In this document: in pieces, positions 53,235-60,584 of the stretch
Layout: every line of letters begins with the position of its first letter
Numbering within the stretch: the stretch's first letter is position 1
From: CAYSWV01 sp964434865
GTDB lineage: Bacteria > Cyanobacteriota > Cyanobacteriia > Thermostichales > Thermostichaceae
Length of the DNA stretch: 64,000 nucleotides
Assembly: GCA_964434865.1 (NCBI GenBank)
Contig: CAYSWV010000025.1
Span: 1-64,000, forward strand
Direction: 5' to 3'
Program-made: the position numbers and the translations under genes
The notes under the pieces: model-generated
Told to the model about the DNA's origin: nothing
The model's input: only the letters and a program-made list of their open reading frames with translations
Databases searched by the model: none

Positions 53235-54455
53235 ATGGCTTCTTCTCAGTCTCCAACCCAAAAACGTCTGATCCATGCAGCCTTTCATCTGTTTACATCT
53301 CAGGGATTTAATCAAACTCCTACTAAGCAAATAGCTGAGCTAGCGGATGTTAATGAGGCTACTTTATTTCGCAACTTTCGCAGCAAGCATGACTTGTTAT
53401 TAGCTGTGATTCAAAACGCTGGAGTTTTCGTTGAATTAAGAGGATCATTTGAGGAAGCCATAGCCCAAACCTATTCCTTTGCTGATGCGGTCAGACACTA
53501 TGCAAGGGATTGCCTCAATACTCTGGATCCGATCTCTGAGTTGATCCGAGCTTTAGTGGGAGAGGCTGGTCAGTACTCAGCCCAAAATCGACAAACGCTG
53601 GGTCAAGGGTTATCGCAAGTGACACACGCAGTAGCTCAGTACCTTGTTACCTGTAAGCAACGGGATCAAGTCCAACTACAGGTTTCACCAGAAAAACTGG
53701 CAGGAGTGCTCAATAGCGTGCTGCTGGGTTATCTACTGACTGACCTATCCAGCGAGTCTGATGACCTTTGGATTGATCGAGACGACTTTCTTGATCACTT
53801 AGTTAGAATATGCCTTGAGGGTGCCGCGCTTCCTCCCCACCCATCTCTCGCTGAACAACCTCCCCCTTCTGAAATACAAGTTAGAGATCTACCGGCAGAT
53901 TGGGTCCGTACCCTGTTTCAACAAGCTAAAAAACAAGGCCCCCAGCCGTATGCTATTGTCTATGTACTCTTTGGGGCGGGGTTATTACCTCAAGAACTGT
54001 TAGATCTAGAACGTACTCATCATTTTTCGAGTTCACAGCAGCATTGGGTGCAAATCAATCAAGGATTGAGCCGGCAAGTTCCTATTAATCAATGGATTTT
54101 GGGCAAACGATATGGATCCTACAGTAACAATCCTCTGACTCAATGGCTGAAGCGCCGCCATGATACTGAAACGGCTCTATTTCTGGGAGATCAAGGTCAA
54201 GCTTTGACGAAACTGGAACTCTTTAAGCTTTGGCAAGATGTTGTAGCTGAGTTACCGATCCCTGAACAAGTGGCACCTTGTATGGAACAAGCTCGTCAGA
54301 CCTGGTGTGTAGACATGTTAATGAGAGGTATCAGCCCGGATGACTTGAGCCTATTGAGTGGGTTGACTCTAGATCAATTACAACCCTACATTCAAAGAGC
54401 GAAAGAAAAAGCGGCCTTAGAGCGGGCTATGCAACTTGATCAGTCTCCTTCCTAG
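53235..54455 (+). CDS. TetR-type regulator with a tyrosine-recombinase-like C-terminal domain
   Basis: 406 residues, twice the usual TetR length. Residues 8-60 form the TetR helix-turn-helix (AAFHLFTSQGFNQTPTKQIA, ADVNEATLFRNFRSKHDLLL); up to about 200 looks like a TetR ligand-binding domain. From about 215 to 395 the order YVLFGAGLLPQELLDLE, VPINQWI, LFLGDQGQALT, EQARQTWCVDMLMRGI, SLLSGLTLDQLQPYI follows the layout of tyrosine recombinases (GTGLRVSEL, VP..., LRHTFATHLLE.G, LGH, Y). The catalytic Arg and His positions are replaced, so no strand exchange is expected; a DNA-binding or dimerisation role is likely. No clear ribosome site precedes the ATG. Confidence 0.78.
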   Translation: MASSQSPTQKRLIHAAFHLFTSQGFNQTPTKQIAELADVNEATLFRNFRSKHDLLLAVIQNAGVFVELRGSFEEAIAQTYSFADAVRHYARDCLNTLDPISELIRALVGEAGQYSAQNRQTLGQGLSQVTHAVAQYLVTCKQRDQVQLQVSPEKLAGVLNSVLLGYLLTDLSSESDDLWIDRDDFLDHLVRICLEGAALPPHPSLAEQPPPSEIQVRDLPADWVRTLFQQAKKQGPQPYAIVYVLFGAGLLPQELLDLERTHHFSSSQQHWVQINQGLSRQVPINQWILGKRYGSYSNNPLTQWLKRRHDTETALFLGDQGQALTKLELFKLWQDVVAELPIPEQVAPCMEQARQTWCVDMLMRGISPDDLSLLSGLTLDQLQPYIQRAKEKAALERAMQLDQSPS

Positions 54456-54485
54456 TCATGCCTAGTTTGCTGAGAACCTGTGCTT

Positions 54486-55636
54486 ATGTCTAATCAATCT
54501 CAGATATTCAATAATCCTGAATGGGTGGCCAAAGGCNNNNNNNNNNNNNNNNNNNNNNNNNNNNNNNNNNNNNNNNNNNNNNNNNNNNNNNNNNNNNNNN
54601 NNNNNNNNNNNNNNNNNNNNNNNNNNNNNNNNNNNNGGCAGGTCCTAGTCAGTTGTGGTCTCGGGGGCAGGCTCGCTCCATTACGCTTTGTGATCAACGT
54701 ATTGTGATCTTTAGGGGGGACGATCATCAGGTCCGAGCTTTAGAGGCTTACTGCCCTCATTTGGGGACTGATCTGGGGATTGGACGGGTAAGAGGCAACC
54801 AGATCCAGTGTTTGTTTCATCATTGGACCTTTGATCAATCGGGTCAGTGTCAGTCGATTCCTTGTCAAGCGGATATTCCACCTGGGGCCCGAGTCAAGGC
54901 TTATGCCACTACTGAAAAGTACGGGTTTGTTTGGATCTACCCAGAGGCTATAGCCCCCACGTCTCTTGCCGAGTTTGATGAGCTAAAGGGTAAATCTCTG
55001 ATGTGCCAAGCTGAAAAGCCGCTGCAGCGTCGGTGTCATCACCACATCTGTATGATGAATGGCATTGATGCTCAACATTTGCGGACTGTGCATGGGTTGG
55101 ATATTAATATGTCTCTTTCCGTTCAGACCCATGATGTTCAAACTTGGATCGACTTTACACTGTCTGGTGAAATCCCTGAGTCTACTCAACGAGAACGACT
55201 AGCTCGGCTGATCTTGGGTTCAACTTACAGCTATTCCATGCGCTACGCAGATGGGTGTCTGGGTCTGCTGACCATGATGAAATCTGTACGTTGGTGCCCC
55301 CCCTTACACCTGATCTATGCTTATACTCCCCTTGCCTCTGGGGGAACCCATATTCAACCCATCTATGTGACTGAGAAGCGATCGGGTTTGTGGGGTTGGT
55401 TGGTGAGCCACGTTTTGCTCCTTTTAACTCGATTGGCTTATTATGCTTTGCGTCATGAAGATGGTTTGATCTATGACAATATTCAGTTTGAACCTAAGAC
55501 ATTGCTTAATATTGATGCCCCGCTGGCCCGCTATATGAGCTATGTCAATCGGCTGCAACCGTCGCAATGGTCTAGATCTCAATCAGGTCTGGACGTTCTG
55601 GATGCTACTGTCAACGGAAGCGCCGTCGGACCATAA
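54486..55636 (+). CDS. Rieske [2Fe-2S] non-heme iron oxygenase, split by an assembly gap
   Basis: N-terminal MSNQSQIFNNPEWVAKG (54486-54536), then 100 N, then GPSQLWSRGQARSITLCDQR and onwards. The Rieske box is CPHLGTDLGIGRVRGNQIQC followed by LFHHWTF (CxH and CxxH ligands), the mononuclear iron site is DAQHLRTVH, and a C-terminal catalytic domain extends to VNRLQ. The pieces are in different frames because the N-run has arbitrary length. The gene lies 30 nt after the TetR gene and likely shares its transcript. Substrate not determinable; it is not chlorophyllide a oxygenase by motif. Overlaps the opposite-strand gene by 26 nt at its end. Confidence 0.87.
54537..54636. other. Assembly gap (100 N)
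   Basis: A run of exactly 100 N inside the Rieske gene, typical of a placeholder of unknown length. The codons before (AAA GGC) and after (G GCA GGT) imply that the true gap is 3n+2 bases, and the family pattern KGWYLAGPS suggests about 8 bases. Confidence 0.97.
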
Positions 55637-56219
55637 AAGTCAGGAGTACACCCAGAAAGGCTCCTCCCAGTGCTGTGCCTGTGCTCATGACAAGTGTGAG
55701 CCGTCGCGTTGTCTGTAAGACAGGATTATCAAATAAGTTGGCTGAAAAATGAAGGGACTGTAGAAGCCATTGATCGCCGTCTTTTTGAACAACTGATGAC
55801 CAACGTAATTGCATATCCCGCTCTGGGCCATTGCGAAAATAAAAGGTAGAGCTAGCCGCACCGTGATTCACTCCAACTTGATCGGAGAGAAAGAGGGTAT
55901 CTCCATCGGGTTGTAGACTGAGTTCAATGCGCTCAATGGGGCCAGCTAGTTGTTGCTCCCAGTAGGCCTCAAACTGATCAGCGGTCTGAAAGATCTGATT
56001 ATCTACAGTGGTAATGGTGAATTGGGGATGCAAAAAAGGTTCAATTTTATCAAAGTCTTGGTTATTTAAAGCTTCTAAGGCTGTCTGACGTAATCCTGAA
56101 ATGGCTTCTAAGTCCTGTTGTTGATCTTGGGCCCAGGCGATTGTGGTGCAGGTTAAGGTGATCCATCCACTCAAGACCAGAGACTTTAAGCTAAGACTGT
56201 GAGTTAACCTTGAGAGCAT
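55611..56219 (-). CDS. Exported NTF2-like / SnoaL-like protein with C-terminal membrane anchor
   Basis: 202 residues. Signal peptide (SLKSLVLSGWITLTCTTIAW), then an NTF2-like domain with LRQTALEALNNQDFDKIEPF, TTVDNQIFQTADQFEAYWEQ and LRWSSVVQKDGDQWLLQSLH, and a C-terminal transmembrane helix (LVMSTGTALGGAFLGVLLTF) with a basic end. Function unknown. GAGGGAG precedes the ATG at 56219; the upstream in-frame extension is rejected. Confidence 0.75.
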   Translation of the reverse strand: MLSRLTHSLSLKSLVLSGWITLTCTTIAWAQDQQQDLEAISGLRQTALEALNNQDFDKIEPFLHPQFTITTVDNQIFQTADQFEAYWEQQLAGPIERIELSLQPDGDTLFLSDQVGVNHGAASSTFYFRNGPERDMQLRWSSVVQKDGDQWLLQSLHFSANLFDNPVLQTTRRLTLVMSTGTALGGAFLGVLLTFMVRRRFR

Positions 56220-56417
56220 ATCTCCCTCGTAAACAAATATTGGTTCTGTCTTACCTGAAACTATAGTGAATTGCCCTAGAATCTTTACAATCTGATCCAT
56301 AGTCTAGATATATTCTCGTTAGGCTTGTGATCCTATGCCATACCTAGTTGATAGGACTCGATTAAGCTGGGATCAAGTTCAGTTGCTTGCTGAAAGGATC
56401 ACAATAGGAGCTAGCAA

Positions 56418-56813
56418 ATGTCAAAAACCAGGAAAACTCCTATCCTTTTAAAGGTCGTTGGATGTGGCTGTGCGGGAGCAACACTAGCTTTTATTGGTCT
56501 GGCTACGGCTATTGTATTCGGTATATTCGCCCTACTTAAAAATTCCGCTCCTTATGAGACTGCTGTGGAGACCGCCGCTGATGATCTGAGAGTGATTGAA
56601 CAATTAGGAACCCCTATCCAAACAGGTTGGTGGGTGGCGGGTAATTTAGAACTCAATAATAATGATGGGACAGCTGATCTAAGAATTCCAGTCAGAGGTC
56701 CAGAGGGGAGCGGTGAAGTCTTAATTAAAGGGATCAAGGAAAATGGAGAATGGATATACCAAAGGTTGTTCTTCCAGTTTGAAGGCCAACGCGTCAACTT
56801 GCTAGATGAATGA
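56418..56813 (+). CDS. Coa1-like membrane protein
   Basis: 131 residues. One N-terminal hydrophobic helix (ATLAFIGLATAIVFGIFALL), followed by a compact domain with GWWVAGNLELNNNDGTADLR and IPVRGPEGSGEVLI, the pattern of the Coa1 (cytochrome oxidase assembly) family. Role unproven in bacteria. Faces outward if Sec-inserted. Confidence 0.75.
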   Translation: MSKTRKTPILLKVVGCGCAGATLAFIGLATAIVFGIFALLKNSAPYETAVETAADDLRVIEQLGTPIQTGWWVAGNLELNNNDGTADLRIPVRGPEGSGEVLIKGIKENGEWIYQRLFFQFEGQRVNLLDE

Positions 56814-56829
56814 GTAACCAATCGTTGCT

Positions 56830-57248
56830 TTAAGAGAATTCCTCTACTAAATCACAAACTTCCTGATTTGAGCGGCCATAGCTAACAATGGCTACCTCTA
56901 GATCCCAGTCTTGAAAAATCTCTAAAGCCCGTTTGATCCCACTGATGATCCAGTCTGTTTGATTACCAAATACGCCACCACCTAGTCGTGTCAGAAATAC
57001 CTGGTATTACCTGTGTTGATGGCATTTAAGATGGTGCTATAGAGAGTTGCTTCGTATGCAGCTTCTAGGACAAGTTGGGCAAAAGGGGCCCAGAGTTCAG
57101 CTGCATGATCAGAATAGGCGATAGGTAAAGCAGAGCAATAAGCTTGGGTAACGGTGTGCGTGGACTCATGAAGGGTAACCTTGATGTGCTGCCGTACTTG
57201 ACTAGGGGACCGCTCACTAAAGCCCATCAACTTTTCAAACCAGGTCAT
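56830..57248 (-). pseudogene. Deleted and frameshifted conserved protein (MTWFE... family)
   Basis: Starts MTWFEKLMGFSERSPSQVRQ as in a known bacterial hypothetical family of about 300 residues. After residue 25 it jumps to HESTHTVTQAYCSALPIAYS ... TLYSTILNAINTGNT, the C-terminal part of that family, so the middle is missing. At 57000/57001 a single missing base breaks the frame; the other frame then gives LGGGVFGNQTDWIISGIKRA and VAIVSYGRSNQEV to a stop at 56830. Two independent lesions indicate a true pseudogene. Family comparison is from memory. Confidence 0.62.
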
Positions 57249-57335
57249 CGAAGAACTCCAGATCTTGCAGTATTACCCACACTAACTCTCTAACCTTTGA
57301 GGAGACTACCTTGATCGTCTGAGTGCTGCTCACGT

Positions 57336-57351
57336 ATAGTCCAGATAATTT
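57336..57351 (+). repeat. Repeated motif ATAGTCCAGATAATTT, copy 1
   Basis: 16-bp motif present in direct orientation here; further copies are at 57413, 57503, 58598 (inverted) and, with one mismatch, 58675. Confidence 0.8.
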
Positions 57352-57412
57352 TTCTCCAAGAAAAGCAAGAGTTATACACCATTTAGAGAGATTTACCATA
57401 TTATCCATGGAG

Positions 57413-57427
57413 ATAGTCCAGATAATT
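57413..57427 (+). repeat. Repeated motif ATAGTCCAGATAATT, copy 2
   Basis: Direct copy, 77 bases after copy 1. Confidence 0.8.
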
Positions 57428-57500
57428 CTGCGTGACAGAGTGGGCTTTGTAAAATATGGACACTAGCTTCTGGAGTTAGCTGCAGCCTCATGTTAGAACT

Positions 57501-57518
57501 CAATAGTCCAGATAATTT
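57501..57518 (+). repeat. CAATAGTCCAGATAATTT, left candidate terminal repeat
   Basis: 18 bp identical to the reverse complement of 58596-58613, the right candidate end. Encloses the GNAT gene and relics. Confidence 0.75.
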
Positions 57519-57577
57519 TATAAGGTTGGACGAATAGGGATCAAGCTACAGGGGAATGAGATTAAAAGGGAAAGAGA

Positions 57578-57719
57578 AGTTAGCCGATCTGCTCTGATAA
57601 TTTAGTTCCAGAGGTGACTGCCATCTCTAACATTCCAGAGTACCGGAAACAGATCAATGAGGGAAGCATCGATCCAGCTGGGTGTAATCCGGTGCAGTAT
57701 CAGTTAGGTGTTGTCTAAG
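57578..57719 (+). pseudogene. Short decayed coding remnant
   Basis: A frame reads DNLVPEVTAISNIPEYRKQI ... NPVQYQLGVV to a TAA. It lacks a start; upstream another frame reads RLKGKEKLADLL. The composition is coding-like but I do not recognise the family. It lies inside the interval bounded by the inverted repeats. Confidence 0.3.
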
Positions 57720-57743
57720 TTCTATCAGTTAATACGTTAGCTA

Positions 57744-58205
57744 TCACTTAAGGGGCTTAGTATAAACCAGTTTGTCGTCACCTAATTCGAAAAAGTCCTT
57801 TATCCTAGCCTCTTGTGTGAATCCGGCTTTGTGGTAAAAGGTGCGAGCGGTCTCAAATGCAGGCAGTCCAGAGGTTTCCACAATCAGCAGTCGACCTCCC
57901 CGATCAACCAATGCTTTTTCAACTTGAGTGATGAGGGCAGAACCATGACCTTGTCCTTGTTTTCCCTGCTTAATCCAGAGCATCAGTAAATTCCAGGTTC
58001 CAACCGTTACTGGTTCTGGGGCACAGTAAGCTACACCCACAGGCTCATCATCATAGGCAGTGAACCAAAGCGCATCACTTCCCTGATTGAGATGATCCTC
58101 TAGAGTTTGAGTCACATAAGCCATGCTTGCTTCATCAAACTGGCCGCTTTCCTGAACTATTGCCAGAAGTGCATCCTTATCATCAGGGAGTGTTTCTCGA
58201 ATCAT
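57744..58205 (-). CDS. GNAT family N-acetyltransferase
   Basis: 153 residues. The CoA-binding loop is LLMLWIKQGKQGQGHGSALI (R/QxxGxG/A-like: KQGQGHGSA), with the first beta strands ALWFTAYDDEPVGVAYCAPE and C-terminal ARTFYHKAGFTQEARI. The protein looks intact. Its neighbourhood is otherwise degraded and is bracketed by repeat copies, so it may be a cargo gene. Substrate unknown. Confidence 0.87.
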   Translation of the reverse strand: MIRETLPDDKDALLAIVQESGQFDEASMAYVTQTLEDHLNQGSDALWFTAYDDEPVGVAYCAPEPVTVGTWNLLMLWIKQGKQGQGHGSALITQVEKALVDRGGRLLIVETSGLPAFETARTFYHKAGFTQEARIKDFFELGDDKLVYTKPLK

Positions 58206-58441
58206 GGGTTGGATCTTATCAATGGCTCAGATATGAGTGGCTAGGGATCTTATTGAATGAGTATAAGGCTTCTAATCCGCCTCTGGCCAGTATTTCAGGG
58301 ACTTCACTCTCTATATACTCCAGATAAGTATCAATTATCTGTACTATCAGGGCCTCGTACGATCAAAAGCTAGACTAAGACGGATCGATCATATGAATCC
58401 CTGTTGGAGCTGTTTGGAGATGAGATGATCAGCCAGGTTTT

Positions 58442-58537
58442 CGCCTGAACTACCTTAGCGGCACGCTGGAGATCTCGATGCCAGGACAGCAACCCGAACG
58501 ACTGAAAAAGATCCTGGCTCGTCTCCTTGAAGATTAA
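58442..58537 (+). pseudogene. Relic of a Uma2/DUF820-family endonuclease-like protein
   Basis: The frame RLNYLSGTLEISMPGQQPER, then LKKILARLLED to TAA, resembles RLTY..GTLEIM.PS..HE of cyanobacterial Uma2 proteins. Only about 31 residues are left, no start and no catalytic remainder. Confidence 0.4.
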
Positions 58538-58595
58538 GACTAAACCAGACAGATCATTTGAACTACTTTTCTATCTCACTTCCCAGGACTTTAGT

Positions 58596-58613
58596 AAATT
58601 ATCTGGACTATTG
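58596..58613 (-). repeat. AAATTATCTGGACTATTG, right candidate terminal repeat
   Basis: Inverted copy of 57501-57518, identical over 18 bp. Confidence 0.75.
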
Positions 58614-58674
58614 TCGAATTAACTGATCTGAGAAAACTAGTATGCGGAATTGCAAGAATGTCCTGGGTGTAGAG

Positions 58675-58690
58675 ATACTCCAGATAATTT
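58675..58690 (+). repeat. ATACTCCAGATAATTT, divergent direct copy
   Basis: One mismatch (C for G) from the consensus. Another partial direct copy, ATACTCCAGATAAG, is at 58315-58328. Confidence 0.7.
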
Positions 58691-58719
58691 ATTGCTTAGC
58701 TAGTAGAGACTCAACTAAC

Positions 58720-59655
58720 TTATAATTGGTTTACTGACGAAGGACTGAGCTGGCTAGAGATATCCTCTATAAATTCCAGAATGAATTGTGCAGTAATATC
58801 AGGTTGTTCCAGATGGGGAACATGGCCACATTGGGAAATCCAGCGGAGTTGGCTGCCAGGGATCGCCTTCTGTAAAGTGGTTGCATCCTGAGTCCCTAAG
58901 ATCTGATCCTGTTCACCCCACAAAATTAACGTCGGTACCGATAGCTGCTTCAGTTTTGCCAAAAATGATGGGTACCCACCACTACGTGTGAAGGAAATAA
59001 GAGCCTCTCGCCATCGTGGGCAGTCTAGATGAAGGGCACCACATAGTTGAGCGTCAGTATTGGAGTACTTGGGATCAAAGTAAGCATTACAGCTAATTTG
59101 CTGGCGTATATAAGAATTGCGGAGAAACTCAGTTGCCAGAAACCCTAATGGTGGAAACAAAAATCGGCCTAAAGCAGGCCCCGCAGTAGCACCTGCACTA
59201 TCAATGAGAATCAGTTGTTGAACTAGGTCAGGATAAGTTAGAGCAAAGTCCAAAGCAACAGCCCCTCCCATAGAAACACCGACCAAGCTAACAGGTTGAT
59301 CAATAAGGGTTTGCCAACTGCAATAGAGATGAGTCCTGATAGTATCAGGATTAATGCTAATTGGTGCAGGTCGCTCAGTGAAGCCAAAACCCAAGAGATC
59401 GATCACCCAAACTGATTGTGTTGTAGCTAGTCTGGGGACTAAACGACGAAACTCCAAAAATGAACTATCAAAACCATGCAGAAGTAGCAGTGGGGACCTA
59501 TCCCCTTCTAGGGATCCATGTTGACTATACGTTGTTGTGATCGGTTCGGGTCTCAGTGGAGTTTGAATAGGTTGATACTGCAGCTGCTGCACCAGAGCAA
59601 TAGAAGTCGCTTCACTCAGAGAGGTATGTTTTGCCGGCAAGATCGAAGAAATCAT
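58720..59655 (-). CDS. Alpha/beta hydrolase
   Basis: 311 residues. LLLLHGFDSSFLEFRRLVPR contains the oxyanion HG, GVSMGGAVALDFAL is the nucleophile elbow, LILWGEQDQILG brings the acid, and CGHVPHLEQP the catalytic His. Typical of soluble hydrolases of the C-C bond hydrolase/esterase type in cyanobacteria. Substrate not determinable. Confidence 0.9.
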   Translation of the reverse strand: MISSILPAKHTSLSEATSIALVQQLQYQPIQTPLRPEPITTTYSQHGSLEGDRSPLLLLHGFDSSFLEFRRLVPRLATTQSVWVIDLLGFGFTERPAPISINPDTIRTHLYCSWQTLIDQPVSLVGVSMGGAVALDFALTYPDLVQQLILIDSAGATAGPALGRFLFPPLGFLATEFLRNSYIRQQISCNAYFDPKYSNTDAQLCGALHLDCPRWREALISFTRSGGYPSFLAKLKQLSVPTLILWGEQDQILGTQDATTLQKAIPGSQLRWISQCGHVPHLEQPDITAQFILEFIEDISSQLSPSSVNQL

Positions 59656-59743
59656 GGGTGCTTAGAAAATAGATCCATACGAACAGTAGCAACACCCTCT
59701 GATTGATCAAGCCTAACCCTATCAAGACCTAACAATGTAACGA

Positions 59744-60487
59744 TCAAGATCCGACAGCTTGTAAACCATAGTCCTGAAAAATCCTAATGGCTTGGCTGAC
59801 ATCTTCAGGGGAGGCAGGAGGGGTGTCTGTCAGCTTGAAATCATAACCTAACTGCTTCCATTTGTACTCTCCCATCTTGTGAAAGGGTAAGACCTCGATC
59901 TTCTCAACATTATTCAACGTAGACACAAAAGTAGCCAAACCTTCAATATTACGGCAATCATCACTTAACCCTGGCACTAAAACAAACCGAATCCAGGTGG
60001 GCTTCTGAATAGCTTGCAAATGTTTAGCAAAATTTAAGGTTGGTTGAATCGATACACTTGTGATCTCTTGATAGAGATCGGGCAAAAACGATTTAATATC
60101 TAGAAGTACCAGATCAGTATAGTCAAGGACGGGAGCAGCTGACGGGAGCAGAGTATAACCGCTTGTATCTAACGCTGTGTGTATCCCTTCTTCATGGCAT
60201 CGGCGCATAATTTCAGCCACAAACTCCGGCTGCATCAGGGGTTCGCCTCCACTAACCGTCACACCACCTGGATGGCTAGGACTATTGATATAGGATTTGT
60301 ATTGATTGATCTCATCAATTAACTCATCCACCGTCACGTAACGGCCCTCTTCAAGGTGGCGGCAATCAGGATTATGGCAGTATAGACAACGCAGAGGACA
60401 CCCTTGTGTAAAAATGACAAATCGAATTCCAGGTCCATCAACGGTGCCACAGGTTTCAACAGAGTGAATCTGTCCATGAATGGGCAT
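59744..60487 (-). CDS. pflA: Pyruvate formate-lyase activating enzyme
   Basis: 247 residues. Radical SAM protein with the [4Fe-4S] motif QGCPLRCLYCHNPDCRHL (CxxxCxxC) and GGVTVSGGEPLMQP. It generates the glycyl radical on PflB anaerobically. Start ATG at 60487 with AAGGAA six bases upstream; a longer frame to 60520 is less likely. 97 nt downstream of pflB, with a hairpin between the genes. Confidence 0.94.
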   Translation of the reverse strand: MPIHGQIHSVETCGTVDGPGIRFVIFTQGCPLRCLYCHNPDCRHLEEGRYVTVDELIDEINQYKSYINSPSHPGGVTVSGGEPLMQPEFVAEIMRRCHEEGIHTALDTSGYTLLPSAAPVLDYTDLVLLDIKSFLPDLYQEITSVSIQPTLNFAKHLQAIQKPTWIRFVLVPGLSDDCRNIEGLATFVSTLNNVEKIEVLPFHKMGEYKWKQLGYDFKLTDTPPASPEDVSQAIRIFQDYGLQAVGS

Positions 60488-60527
60488 AACGATTCCTTTG
60501 ACGATGAATGAAAAGCTCAAAAATAAA

Positions 60528-60569
60528 GGAGGTACTTAGATCCTGAACAGATCAGTGGCCTGTACCTCC
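60528..60569. promoter_or_regulatory. Hairpin between pflB and pflA
   Basis: GGAGGTAC (60528-60535) and GTACCTCC (60562-60569) are exact 8-bp inverted arms, 26-nt loop. No T-run follows, so it looks like an mRNA-processing or stability element that could set the PflB to PflA ratio, not a simple terminator. Confidence 0.55.
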
Positions 60570-60584
60570 CTCAACAACACTGGA

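Larger units (their letters stand above)
58206..58719. other. Degraded intergenic zone
   Basis: 514 bases with a Uma2-like relic, copies of the ATAGTCCAGATAATT motif and no intact gene. Confidence 0.55.

Noticed and set aside
54486..55636. Chlorophyllide a oxygenase
   Set aside because: Rieske box and the surrounding sequence differ from the CAO pattern; only the general Rieske oxygenase call is supported.
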